Origin: CAYWXK01 sp964462515
GTDB taxonomy: Bacteria > Planctomycetota > Phycisphaerae > Sedimentisphaerales > Anaerobacaceae
Direction of reading: 5' to 3'
Length of the DNA: 64,000 nt
Assembly: GCA_964462515.1 (NCBI GenBank)
Contig: CAYWXK010000003.1
Coordinates: 62,001-126,000 of the forward strand
Shown here: piece by piece, positions 16,480-25,195 of the stretch
How positions within the stretch are numbered: position 1 is the first letter of the stretch
Layout of the letters: the number at the start of each line of letters is the position of its first letter
Notes under the pieces: generated by a model
What the model was told of the DNA's origin: nothing
Databases searched by the model: none
Seen by the model: only the letters and a program-made list of their open reading frames with translations
Translations under genes and position numbers: made by a program

Positions 16480-17740
16480 GATTGCCCAACGCGAGTATAT
16501 TGAGACCGTCAAGACCAAAATGTTTATTATAAGCATGCTGATGACGCCGCTAATAATAGTGGTAATTTTGTTATTCAGCAGCCGCCTTTCACGCAGTATA
16601 ACCGGCCCACACCCGCCGAGGAAGGTCATTGTGGCTGACCTGTCAAAGGAGCTGACAGATGAGATTAAAGCTTCATTTGACGAATATAATGCGTCAAATC
16701 CCGAGAGACAGATTCTGCTGCAGGAGCTTCAAACTGACGAAAGTTTGGACAAACTTGCCAAAGACAAGGTTCGCGATGGCCAGCTTGATGCGTATATTGT
16801 CCTGGAAAAAGATAGCGTGGAAGGAAATGGCAAGATTTGCTCCTATACCTGCGGCACAAAAATGACTGACCTTGCTATTATTTCAACCGCGGAGGACCTG
16901 CTCAACCGTGCTGTTGTCAATCAACGCTGCAAGCTGCGGAATGTTTCTCCGCAACTGCTGGCCGAGCTTCGCCGTCGAGTGCCGGTTGAGCATGTGGACA
17001 TCGAGTCGGCTTCGCAGGAGAAACGCATTAACGAAGGTGAGCGGGTCGCCAAAACTATGGTTTCGTTTTTCTGTATGTTCTTAATGTTTATGGGCATCTT
17101 CGGAACCGGCCAGCACATGCTCAATAGCGTTATTGAGGAGAAGAACTCCCGTGTGATTGAAGTGCTGCTGTCGGCAGTGAGTTCATTTCAGCTTATGGCC
17201 GGCAAGATTATAGGTCTGGCCGGTATCAGCTTGACGGTGATAATCCTGTGGGCCGCTACGGCCTACGGAACTGCTTATTACGCAGCCGCTCGCGTCTGGG
17301 ATATAAATATCAATATCCCAGCGGAAATAATTCCCTATTTTATAATCTACTTCATTTTGGGTTTCTTATTGTTTAGCTCGATTCTGGCGGGAATAGGCTC
17401 GATGTGTAATACAATCAAGGAAGCTCAGAGCCTGCTAATGCCCATCAGCCTAATTTTCATATTACCAATGGTCACCTGGATATACCTTGTTGAGCATCCT
17501 AACGAAGTGCCTGCAAGAGTGATGTCGTTTGTGCCGCCGTTGACACCGATGGTTATGATTCTTCGGATGGCTTCGGACCAGCATCTACCATTTCTCGAGA
17601 TTTTTGCTTCAATCATTCTGCTGGCTGTTTCTGTGCCGGCCGTAATGTGGGCCGCGGCTAAGGTTTTTCGAACAGGCATACTAATGTATGGAAAACAACC
17701 AAAGCTAACTGAGATTCTCCGATGGATAAGGCAGAGTTAA
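16463..17740 (+). CDS. ABC-2 permease, NatB-like
   Basis: Membrane subunit paired with the ATPase just upstream. The first membrane helix lies at ~residues 22-42 and is followed by a large extracytoplasmic region (~45-195) with charged and coiled character. Five or more helices then run between ~200 and ~410. The segment IEEKNSRVIEVLLSAVSSFQ (~221-240) is the hallmark of ABC-2/NatB permeases. The start is the ATG at 16463, inside the end of the ATPase gene; an in-frame TTG at 16451 adds only four residues. Length is 425 residues. Confidence 0.85.
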   Translation: MQKILKIAQREYIETVKTKMFIISMLMTPLIIVVILLFSSRLSRSITGPHPPRKVIVADLSKELTDEIKASFDEYNASNPERQILLQELQTDESLDKLAKDKVRDGQLDAYIVLEKDSVEGNGKICSYTCGTKMTDLAIISTAEDLLNRAVVNQRCKLRNVSPQLLAELRRRVPVEHVDIESASQEKRINEGERVAKTMVSFFCMFLMFMGIFGTGQHMLNSVIEEKNSRVIEVLLSAVSSFQLMAGKIIGLAGISLTVIILWAATAYGTAYYAAARVWDININIPAEIIPYFIIYFILGFLLFSSILAGIGSMCNTIKEAQSLLMPISLIFILPMVTWIYLVEHPNEVPARVMSFVPPLTPMVMILRMASDQHLPFLEIFASIILLAVSVPAVMWAAAKVFRTGILMYGKQPKLTEILRWIRQS

Positions 17741-17890
17741 AACCTGTTCCTAAACTAATTTTGGCTTATGATTTTGCCTTCTTGTCAGCCGAACCCCTGG
17801 TGAAGGCGGATTGATTTTTGAATTTCTCTTGCCCCCGCCCCAGATTTCCTCTATCATTTCTTATAGTGCGATTATCAAAAGGAATGCGCA

Positions 17891-19054
17891 ATGAAGTATA
17901 ATAATGCTAAACCACGAAAAAAAGACGAATCCAAACAGATTAATCGCCCAGCAGCAGTCGATTTGTTCTCAGGTGCAGGCGGACTTTCTGAGGGATTCAC
18001 CCAAGCAGGTTTCTTCGTTGCTTTGGCAATCGAAAATGACGCTTGGGCCGCACAGACCTATAGATACAATCACTGTCGAGGTAAGAATAAGTATCGAACC
18101 GACATGCTCAAAATGGATATCACACAGATCAGGGATTTCGCCGCGATTGCGAATAGGGTCGCTGTGAAAACAGGTAGAGGGCTTGATGTTGTAATAGGTG
18201 GGCCGCCCTGCCAAGGATTCTCACGTGCCAACATTCGAGCGCGAAACTCGCCGCACCCTCTTAATAATCTGGTCTTGGATTTCATAAGAGCGGTTCGTTC
18301 ACTAAGACCGCGAATTGCAGTTATGGAGAATGTTGCTGACATCGAACGCTGTGAGAAAGGCCTGTTTGTCCAAAGGATAGAATCCGCGTTTGCCGAGCTC
18401 GGCTACTACACCGAGTCCAGAGTTCTGACAGCTACTGATTATGGTGTTCCACAGTATCGCAGGCGGTTTTTCCTCATCGCGACAAGAGAGGGAAATGAGG
18501 TAGAGTGGCCCAAGCCGACATGTTCGCCAGATTCCTTTGTGACAGTATGGGACGCGATTTCTGACCTTCCCTTACTCAAGAATGGTGACAGAATTGATAA
18601 GTTGCCCTACAAGACCAACACCAATCTTACATCCTACCAGTTCGCTATGCGGAAACAAACGAATGGCTTGGTTCAAAACAACCATGTGAGTGAAAATGCC
18701 GATATTGTCATACAGAGATATAGGCATATACCCGAAGGTGGTAATTGGCAGAATATACCGGATCGCCTAATGTCTAACTACTCCGACAAGAGCCGTTGTC
18801 ATCATCATATCTACCGCAGGCTGAAACGCAATGAGCCAAGCATAGTAATAACCCATTATCGAAAAAGCATGCTGGTCCACCCAACACAACAACGGGGATT
18901 ATCTGTTAGAGAGGCAGCGCGTCTTCAGTCATTTCCAGACTATTTCGTTTTCCAAGGACCTCTTATAGGGCAACAGCAGCAGGTCGCAAATGCAGTGCCT
19001 CCGCTTCTTGCAAAAGCCGTTGCCCGTTGCGTTAAGAAGATGTTGAAGTTTTAA
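17891..19054 (+). CDS. DNA (cytosine-5-)-methyltransferase
   Basis: Type II-style C5-cytosine methyltransferase of 387 residues. Motif I is DLFSGAGGLSEGF (~residues 24-36), motif IV GGPPCQGFSRANIR (~103-116, nucleophile C107), motif VI MENVADIE (~145-152), motif VIII QYRRRFFLIA (~180), motif IX LSVREAARLQSFP (~336-348) and motif X QVANAVPPLLAKAV (~366-379). The target-recognition stretch between VIII and IX (~190-330) is not recognised, so the methylated site is unknown. A GGA stands near the ATG. A mismatch glycosylase gene follows after 4 bp, and a GHKL-ATPase pair converges from the other side. No separate restriction endonuclease is obvious. Confidence 0.95.
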   Translation: MKYNNAKPRKKDESKQINRPAAVDLFSGAGGLSEGFTQAGFFVALAIENDAWAAQTYRYNHCRGKNKYRTDMLKMDITQIRDFAAIANRVAVKTGRGLDVVIGGPPCQGFSRANIRARNSPHPLNNLVLDFIRAVRSLRPRIAVMENVADIERCEKGLFVQRIESAFAELGYYTESRVLTATDYGVPQYRRRFFLIATREGNEVEWPKPTCSPDSFVTVWDAISDLPLLKNGDRIDKLPYKTNTNLTSYQFAMRKQTNGLVQNNHVSENADIVIQRYRHIPEGGNWQNIPDRLMSNYSDKSRCHHHIYRRLKRNEPSIVITHYRKSMLVHPTQQRGLSVREAARLQSFPDYFVFQGPLIGQQQQVANAVPPLLAKAVARCVKKMLKF

Positions 19055-19058
19055 ATGT

Positions 19059-19754
19059 ATGAATATTAGTCGTACCAAGCTCAATAGGCTTCTGCCGCCA
19101 GCCAAACGCAGCTACTTACGTAAGAAGATTCTTCAGTGGTACAAACATAACAAACGTCATTTCCCTTGGCGAACTACTAACAATCCCTACGAAGTCCTCA
19201 TAGCCGAAATTCTCCTGCAACAGACCGACGCGGCTAAGGTGGCTACAGAATATGACCGCTTCATAAGGCTGTACCCAAACCCTAAGGAACTGTCGAAAGC
19301 CTCAAAGAGGAGCATCCGCAGGTTCACAGACAGACTTGGTCTCAATTACAGAGTGAACCGCCTGATTTGTGCCGCGCGGCGTTTGGAGGATAAGTTCGGC
19401 GGCAGAGTGCCGGATACCGAAGCTGACCTACTTGAATTGCCGGGTATTGGAAAATACATGGCGAATGCGGTACTTGCATGTGCGTTCGGAAAACGCGCCG
19501 CTGTATTAGACACTAATGTTGTTAGAATTATAAGCAGGTTCTTCGGTATTAACTCCACAAATCCGCGGCCTAGAAATGACCCGCTTCTCTGGATGTCTGC
19601 GGGAAAGTTACTCCCGAAGAAAACGAAAACGTGTAAGCAGTGGACCTATGCCTTGCTAGATTTTGGCGCGTTGGTCTGCTCACACTACAAACCGCAGTGC
19701 GAATTGTGTCCCTGTAGGCGCAAATGTGTTTACTACACGACTTTAATAACCTAA
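19059..19754 (+). CDS. HhH-GPD DNA glycosylase, Mig-like T/G mismatch type
   Basis: Base-excision glycosylase of the endonuclease III/MutY superfamily, 231 residues. The helix-hairpin-helix LPGIGKYMANAVLA lies at ~127-140, the catalytic Asp at D151 (AAVLDTNVVR), and a 4Fe-4S loop is formed by C207, C214, C217 and C223 with C-x6-C-x2-C-x5-C spacing. At the position that is Lys in endonuclease III and Ser in MutY there is a Tyr (Y133), as in archaeal Mig thymine-DNA glycosylase. It directly follows a 5mC methyltransferase. Deaminated 5mC gives T/G mismatches, so a Mig-like repair role fits both motif and context. MutY-like A/G activity is the alternative. The C-terminal MutY domain is absent. 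Confidence 0.85.
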   Translation: MNISRTKLNRLLPPAKRSYLRKKILQWYKHNKRHFPWRTTNNPYEVLIAEILLQQTDAAKVATEYDRFIRLYPNPKELSKASKRSIRRFTDRLGLNYRVNRLICAARRLEDKFGGRVPDTEADLLELPGIGKYMANAVLACAFGKRAAVLDTNVVRIISRFFGINSTNPRPRNDPLLWMSAGKLLPKKTKTCKQWTYALLDFGALVCSHYKPQCELCPCRRKCVYYTTLIT

Positions 19755-20516
19755 TATCATTGATGCGAACTCTAAAGTCGATAGATTTCCATCCATCACT
19801 TTGTCTAGAAGTGCCATGTTATTTACGATATGCTTTTGTACTTCGTCCCGCTTGTCTATATAGTTAGATTCTGTTTCTCGCTTCTCGTGCCATCGCAGTG
19901 CTATCTGCCATGCCGCTTCGTAGCAGTTTCGTAACTCAGCATCAGACAATCCGCTTACGTCAATCTCTCCAAGAAGCGCATTGACGCATGGGGCAAACAT
20001 TCGTATGCGGCTCCGTTCAATTGGTGCATTTTGCTCTGAGAGCGTATCTTGAAACCAAGCATCAAATCTTGGCTCCTGATTCACACCAGCAGAGTCAAAT
20101 ATCGTCACCCACTCACCCCATTTCATCTTGAGGGCCAGTTCTTTCGGATAACCGGCTAGCCGGTAGCAATACCAAAGATGTTCGCGATACGGCCCCCGCT
20201 CTTTATAAAGCAGTTCAGCAGGAATGTACATCTTGGCGTTCCTCCACAGCAGAGGTAATTCTGCTTTATGTGGGAAGTCGTCGCTCTCAACGACATCCCG
20301 TAGGGCAACTCCAACTTCCCTGTAGGTTAGCAGCTTACCTTTGCCCCGTTTCTTGGGCATTAGTCCATTTTTGTTTATCACCTCAACCAACTTCTTTATT
20401 CTTTTCTCAAGTCGCTGGTCGAGCCGGTCTGCCTGCTCTCGTTCAGACTGCGTTGTTCCCTCCATGCCAAGCTTCTGATACCTCTTTTCCGGCTCCTTTC
20501 TTACTAGTACCGCCAT
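19743..20516 (-). CDS. Uncharacterised helical protein, partner of the GHKL ATPase
   Basis: A 257-residue soluble protein that I do not recognise. The start is charged with a coiled stretch (residues ~20-50). A conserved-looking middle contains LLTYREVGVALRDVV (~63-77) and LLWRNAKMYIPAELLY (~88-103), and the C-terminal part is helical. No nuclease motif (PD-ExK, HNH or GIY-YIG) could be picked out. The ATG at 20516 has AGGAGA six bases upstream and lies 10 bp after the ATPase stop, so the two genes are an operon. Its 3' end overlaps the glycosylase stop by 12 bp, tail to tail. It may be the effector or adaptor of the system, which is inference. Confidence 0.6.
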   Translation of the reverse strand: MAVLVRKEPEKRYQKLGMEGTTQSEREQADRLDQRLEKRIKKLVEVINKNGLMPKKRGKGKLLTYREVGVALRDVVESDDFPHKAELPLLWRNAKMYIPAELLYKERGPYREHLWYCYRLAGYPKELALKMKWGEWVTIFDSAGVNQEPRFDAWFQDTLSEQNAPIERSRIRMFAPCVNALLGEIDVSGLSDAELRNCYEAAWQIALRWHEKRETESNYIDKRDEVQKHIVNNMALLDKVMDGNLSTLEFASMILGY

Positions 20517-20526
20517 TCTGTTTCTC

Positions 20527-22980
20527 CTATAGCTGGTTTAATGCTGTTCCAATTATCAGGTCGAATATTCTCGCTGTCTCATTAGGGGGCAACTGTCCAG
20601 ATGTTAGGGCATCTTCGTGTTCTTCTGCAGGTCCTTTATATATATCGTTCTCAAACGCTATCAGGTATGCTTGGCGTAACATTTGTTCTTGAGTATATCG
20701 TTTTTGCATCACGCTATCATCCCGTGCTTGAACAAAACGATATGCTGCGTGCCCTGCGTTCAGTATGAAGGTGTAACCGTCATCTATATTTCCTTCCTTC
20801 CTGGACTGCCAACCTTGTGACGGTTCGTTTGCTTCTTCAACCTTTTGAAATATTGCATGGCCTGGCGGATCAACTTCCAAATAGAACTTAACAGATTTCT
20901 TGTCGAGCTTCCAATGTCTTGGCTTGTTCAATTCCGTGCTTGCGCGTGCTAGTGTTATAACACAGTGTATGTCGCAGCATCTTTCTGCGACATCCGCCAC
21001 CGTCTCCAGAACACTTCCGAAATTGTCATTCGAAATCGTAATATCATCAACATACTGCTCGAAATCTTGTTGCGGAGCGAGTACCAAATCTGTCTCTTCC
21101 AGCAACTGAAATAATGGCGTTGTAGGCCTTCCTGTCTTAGGATTCTCAAGGTGCCTCACCGAACTTGTGATGTTGACAACCAATTCATGGGCTGTATTAT
21201 TGGTTGCCTTAATTCTAATCTTGCGAATGACCTCAGATATCTCAATCCGCCGAGTATCTTGGCGTGGAAATTGACAGGATACCGATAGACTCAGAGGCGG
21301 CTTTGGGATCTCTGGTTCGGAGATACCCACATAGAGAGTTCGGGTACATTCGGCGACAGACTGAGTGGAGTCGAGCAGGGTGTATTTTGCCACAATAAAC
21401 AAGGCCTTACCATTCTCAAATAGATCACGTGTGATCTCGAACGAGTCGACACTTATATCAAATGCTCCATCCGGCCCGAGGTCTATGCGTTTTTCCAACA
21501 GAGGGACCGGCGAATCCAAACCATACTGTTTCCCTATGACCTTGAATATCCCAAGCAATGACCGCGACGTTTTATTAACAATCCTGTACTTTATCGGGCC
21601 GACTTTATCTCCGATTTCTATGCGCAGGCTGTTCGGGTCCGGAAGCCTAATTCCATGGAACAGAATGTCAACCTCTGATTGTCTGATCCCTACGTTCTGC
21701 TGAGTAACTAAGCCAAGTTCAGAGGCGAGTTGATTCAGGTCTTTCATCGAGTCCAGCAGGCGTTGACGAGACTGCGCATCCTCAGTAACAGATATAAGCC
21801 CAAGTTGCCTTTCAAACGTGTTGAGTTCTTCTCTAACAGTATCGCGTATCTGCCGTATCCCTGGGTCGCGGAAGTTGAAGCCATAGTGAGTGGTGCCCTC
21901 GCTTTTTTCTACGAGTCCTTCGAGCTCGGGCTCAAGGATAACGTATCCACAGAGGCGCTTCACTATCTTGGCATTTGGGTACAGGTTTCTCGCTACGGTG
22001 CCAATCTTCATTCGCTTCCGTTGCACCCAAATATCACGGAGGTATTCGTCGGTAATGGGGGTGGGCATAAGCACAAATTTGATTTCTTTTATTCTATACT
22101 GTTGCCCACGAGCCACTATAGATATGTTTTTCTTCTCATATGTCTTTATACTTGGTTGCTCGCCATTCGCCTGCGCGATATCCAGTATCTCATCATGCAG
22201 TTCTACGCGATGCACTTCGCCTTCAAGTCGCAGGAATATCTGTGCATCAAATTTGTGGATTATCTCCCACCATGTTTCTTCGATCATGTAAGCCAAAGAC
22301 GACTTGTATTTGCTCCCTGTTGCAAATGAGTACTTGATTGCTTGAACCAACTCCGGGTGGACATCAAGAATCGTGACTCGAGTACCAAACTTCACAAGTG
22401 TCAAAAGCACACCATCAGATTTTTTCGCGATGAAATCTTTCGCCTCTTCACCGGTGTAAGGTATCTTGGGTTGTTTCAAAGCACCCGCAATCACTTTCCT
22501 GTCTAGCGCAATGTACTGCTCATCATCCCTGCGGACGGAATCAATGAGTATACTTGTTGTCTGGGACGCAACATGGAAAACAAGTTTGCCGCGACCAAAC
22601 GTGCCTGCGCCAAGATTCTCGCCCCCAACAAATCTGCACAGAAATCGCCCAAGCCGTTGCTCTGGCCCCAAGGTACCCTCAGTAAATCTGCGGGTTATCT
22701 CATCGGCCGTAAGTATATCTCCTGTCAGGCCCATCGTCCCCTCGTCCCAAAACACCAGTGCGTCACTTCCCCTGATCTTGGTCAGCTCAAAATTCATAGC
22801 CCATTCTTTGCAGGCTGGGACCTCTTTAGCCACAGCTCTGGCACCGAAGGCGTTTTGTATAGCGTCTTTCTGAACGCCGTGTGGAATACCTCTGGCAGGT
22901 TCGCTGTTGTACTCTCTTCCCACCTGCTCGATTTGAGCCAAGTCATTCTGAGGCATCGTTACATAGTCACTTTCGGACAT
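20527..22980 (-). CDS. GHKL (MORC/MutL/Hsp90-like) ATPase, predicted defence protein
   Basis: An 817-residue protein with a GHKL ATP-binding module at its N-terminus: N-box KDAIQNAF (~residues 38-45), G1 box DEGTMGLTGD (~79-88) and G2 box LGAGTFGRGKLVF (~123-135). A probable S5/transducer-like region follows (to ~400), then beta-rich Ig-like segments (~500-640) and a C-terminal FILNAGHAAYRF element (~730-741). The start is the ATG at 22980, preceded by GGGAGG at seven bases and by a promoter at 23005-23034. The frame remains open 25 codons further but would run through that promoter. GHKL ATPases of this sort are known in restriction-modification loci, here with a 5mC methyltransferase and glycosylase convergent to it. 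Confidence 0.75.
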   Translation of the reverse strand: MSESDYVTMPQNDLAQIEQVGREYNSEPARGIPHGVQKDAIQNAFGARAVAKEVPACKEWAMNFELTKIRGSDALVFWDEGTMGLTGDILTADEITRRFTEGTLGPEQRLGRFLCRFVGGENLGAGTFGRGKLVFHVASQTTSILIDSVRRDDEQYIALDRKVIAGALKQPKIPYTGEEAKDFIAKKSDGVLLTLVKFGTRVTILDVHPELVQAIKYSFATGSKYKSSLAYMIEETWWEIIHKFDAQIFLRLEGEVHRVELHDEILDIAQANGEQPSIKTYEKKNISIVARGQQYRIKEIKFVLMPTPITDEYLRDIWVQRKRMKIGTVARNLYPNAKIVKRLCGYVILEPELEGLVEKSEGTTHYGFNFRDPGIRQIRDTVREELNTFERQLGLISVTEDAQSRQRLLDSMKDLNQLASELGLVTQQNVGIRQSEVDILFHGIRLPDPNSLRIEIGDKVGPIKYRIVNKTSRSLLGIFKVIGKQYGLDSPVPLLEKRIDLGPDGAFDISVDSFEITRDLFENGKALFIVAKYTLLDSTQSVAECTRTLYVGISEPEIPKPPLSLSVSCQFPRQDTRRIEISEVIRKIRIKATNNTAHELVVNITSSVRHLENPKTGRPTTPLFQLLEETDLVLAPQQDFEQYVDDITISNDNFGSVLETVADVAERCCDIHCVITLARASTELNKPRHWKLDKKSVKFYLEVDPPGHAIFQKVEEANEPSQGWQSRKEGNIDDGYTFILNAGHAAYRFVQARDDSVMQKRYTQEQMLRQAYLIAFENDIYKGPAEEHEDALTSGQLPPNETARIFDLIIGTALNQL

Positions 22981-23004
22981 GAGCAACCTCCCATCCAAAA
23001 TTAA

Positions 23005-23034
23005 ATTATATTCATTTACTGCTAAGTCCTTCAA
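23005..23034 (-). promoter_or_regulatory. Sigma-70 promoter for the GHKL operon
   Basis: On the minus strand: -35 TTGAAG, 18-bp spacer, -10 TATAAT, with the ATG at 22980 about 25 bases downstream of the -10 box. It leaves a very short leader carrying GGGAGG. Confidence 0.6.
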
Positions 23035-23133
23035 TTTTACCGCAAGCGTTACCAAAAAGCAACCAACTTAACCTCCATTATCTCCCCGCCAAATCAAAAC
23101 CAAAAAACTTTTGCCTAAAAAATCAGATTTTTA

Positions 23134-23162
23134 TTGAATAAATAGGCATAATCTGGTATAAT
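23134..23162 (+). promoter_or_regulatory. Strong sigma-70-like promoter facing a non-coding region
   Basis: -35 TTGAAT, exactly 17 bp, -10 TATAAT, on the plus strand. The next plus-strand protein gene is dnaA, more than 2.5 kb away, so this promoter seems to serve an untranslated RNA or to be a relic. Confidence 0.55.
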
Positions 23163-23167
23163 ATATA

Positions 23168-23375
23168 CGCAATTGGGGGGAATGATGCCCGCCAGGAGCG
23201 GCAAGCTCGCCCAGACCCGCACGCTAAGGAACAGCCTGTCCTGAGCAGCCTGTGGTGAGCAAGGTCGAACCAAGTCGAAGGGCAGTTCCAGTCAAATTTA
23301 GTCGTAAATTCCTTTATACTAAGGATTAATGTATGTTAAATAACCTTGGAGTGATGCGGAAACCCCTTAGGGGAA
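23168..23375 (+). ncRNA. Possible untranslated transcript beside the defence locus
   Basis: Starts a few bases after the TATAAT at 23157-23162 and has no coding frame with a start and ribosome site. The first 70 bases are GC-rich with paired-looking segments (GAGCGGCAAGCTCGCCC). The middle (~23230-23290) is a CCTGAGC...GTCGAAGG repeat flanked by GGAAC and GTTCC. A CCCCTTAGGGG hairpin at 23363-23373 might be its end, though no T-run follows. It does not match SRP, 6S, tmRNA or RNase P RNA as I know them. Confidence 0.25.
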
Positions 23376-23540
23376 TAACCAGTTACCAATTACCAGTTAC
23401 CAATCACCAACAACCAAATTATGCAAAACAAACCCAATTTCCTATAGCAACAAAACGAACACAACCTTCTTATTAACAAAGAATTATGAAAATATACGGC
23501 TTTGCAGACGCGGTGAAAAACAAACCCAATCAAACCCAAT

Positions 23541-23717
23541 TTTATCCGCCTTTTACCCGCCTATGGTGGGCAGGCGGATTCAAACGTCCCCTTGCAAAAA
23601 TGGGGCATCACGAGTTTTTTGTGAAAAAAAGGCAGAAATTTATCCGCCTTCGGCGAATTTATGTTTGCCGGTGAATTTATCCGCCTCCGGTGGATTTATC
23701 CGCCTCTGGCGGATTTT
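23541..23717. repeat. Cluster of ATCCGCC-NNN-GGCGGAT palindromes
   Basis: At 23641-23717 four tandem, progressively diverged units of ATCCGCC, 3-nt loop, GGCGGAT separated by TTT. A fifth, larger one lies at 23541-23580. Related single copies occur at 9471 and 25685. No gene is seen between 22981 and 23801. Confidence 0.7.
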
Positions 23718-23801
23718 GAGCCGAAAAAGGCATTTTTCAACATTAAATTGCGCTGTAGAAATAAGCTACAGGTCTTTACCGATAGGTTCATTTGCCGCTT
23801 A

Positions 23802-25178
23802 TTACTTTCGTTCCCATTTTGGGCCTTCGACGTCAATTTCGGCGTGCAGCTTGGCCAGAATTTTTTTCATTGCCTCAAGACGCCTCGGCTCACTTTCAGC
23901 AAGGTTTTGTTTTTCAGCGGGGTCCTGGCGCAGGTTATACAGCTCAAACTTTGTCATTTGATTGTCGGCTAAAATCTTCCAGTCGTCCTGTCGCATCGCC
24001 ACTGTAAAGGGTTTGCTGGTTGCTTTATCATATCGCCAGTATAAAGGCGTTTTGCGATTGATTTTCTTTCCTTTAAAGATTGGCAGAAAATTTGCCCCAT
24101 CAATTGGACGGTCTTTTGGCGCCTCAACGCCGGCAATTGCGCATAGTGTCGGCAGGGCATCTATATTGCATACCGGTTCGTGACAGACAAAGCCGACTTT
24201 GGCATTACCGGACCAACGAATAATGCCCGGCACCCGTATTCCGCCTTCATACATATCGAGTTTCATACCTCGCAGCTCACCTGGCGAACCAAATGAACGG
24301 TGTGAGCCCTGGTAGCGGTTGCGCCTTTCGGGGCCGTTATCGCTTGTGAACATCACAAAGGTCCTGTCGCATAGATTCATTTCATCAACTGTTTTAATCA
24401 GCCAGCCAAACTCATAGTCCAACTGTGTGACATTGCCGTAGTAGATTGCCTCGTCCTTGCTCTGATACATATCCATAAATTTTGGGTCTGTTGCGAGCGG
24501 CTCGTGTGGGGAGTGGAAACAAACAAAGAGGAAAAATGGTTTCGAGCGGTCCCTTTTATTCTGAAGCCAGTCGATTGCCTCCCGCACGACAAGTTCCGAT
24601 GAGTAACCTTGCAATTCGCCGACCGGTTGGCCATTGCGGACAAAGTTTTTTGGGTTATGGTGGGATGGACTTGCGTTGTTTTGTGTGGAGAACCAGTAGT
24701 CAAAACCGTGGTCGCCTGGCTGGGGCTGCTCGGACGAGTTAAATTTGCCGTTGCAGTGCCATTTACCCACATGGCAGGTTTCGTAGCCGGCTTTTTTTAG
24801 AAGCGTGGCTATGGTAAGCTCATCTTTAGGTAAGTGCATAGGACTATCAGCAGGAATCCAGTCGTAGATGCCACAGCGATATGGCGTGCGGCCTGTTAGT
24901 ATTGCGGCCCTGGACGGTGAGCAGACCGGAGCAGCGGCGTAGCAGTTGGTTAATCTCATTCCTTCTTGAGCCAGTTTATTTATATTGGGTGTTTTTATGT
25001 GTGGATGCCCATAGCAAGCCAGGTCGCCATAGCCTAAGTCATCGCAAAGGACAATAATGATATTGGATTTGTCCGGCGATTTGGCAGTTACTGTTTTTTT
25101 GGAAGAACTTATACATCCAGAGAGAGTTATTGATACCGCACCTTGCCCGATTGCTTTTAGAAAATCGCGTCTGTCCAT
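23802..25178 (-). CDS. Exported type I sulfatase (arylsulfatase family)
   Basis: Hydrolyses sulfate esters, probably of sulfated polysaccharides. The N-terminus carries a twin-arginine-like MDRRDFLKA followed by a lipobox-like TLSGC (Cys22), so it is likely exported by Tat and perhaps lipidated. The active site is typical: metal ligands in VLCDDLGYGD (~residues 43-52) and CSPSRAAILTG (~86-96), where C86 is matured to formylglycine. GKWHCNG (~140) and TSDNGPE (~255) supply further metal and substrate ligands. Length is 458 residues. The start is the ATG at 25178, just before the RR motif. No sulfatase-maturing enzyme is in the window. Confidence 0.92.
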   Translation of the reverse strand: MDRRDFLKAIGQGAVSITLSGCISSSKKTVTAKSPDKSNIIIVLCDDLGYGDLACYGHPHIKTPNINKLAQEGMRLTNCYAAAPVCSPSRAAILTGRTPYRCGIYDWIPADSPMHLPKDELTIATLLKKAGYETCHVGKWHCNGKFNSSEQPQPGDHGFDYWFSTQNNASPSHHNPKNFVRNGQPVGELQGYSSELVVREAIDWLQNKRDRSKPFFLFVCFHSPHEPLATDPKFMDMYQSKDEAIYYGNVTQLDYEFGWLIKTVDEMNLCDRTFVMFTSDNGPERRNRYQGSHRSFGSPGELRGMKLDMYEGGIRVPGIIRWSGNAKVGFVCHEPVCNIDALPTLCAIAGVEAPKDRPIDGANFLPIFKGKKINRKTPLYWRYDKATSKPFTVAMRQDDWKILADNQMTKFELYNLRQDPAEKQNLAESEPRRLEAMKKILAKLHAEIDVEGPKWERK

Positions 25179-25195
25179 CTTCACACCTCGCAAAT

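Noticed and set aside
21730..22329. 199-codon plus-strand frame inside the GHKL gene
   Set aside because: A shadow of the minus-strand gene, without promoter or ribosome site; the GHKL frame carries the conserved motifs.
23168..23340. SRP RNA or 6S RNA in the orphan transcript region
   Set aside because: The GGTCAGG...GGAAGGAAGCAGCC core of SRP RNA is missing, and the closing stem of 6S RNA is not found.
23641..23717. CRISPR array
   Set aside because: Units are contiguous ~20-bp palindromes without unique spacers, and no cas genes are present.
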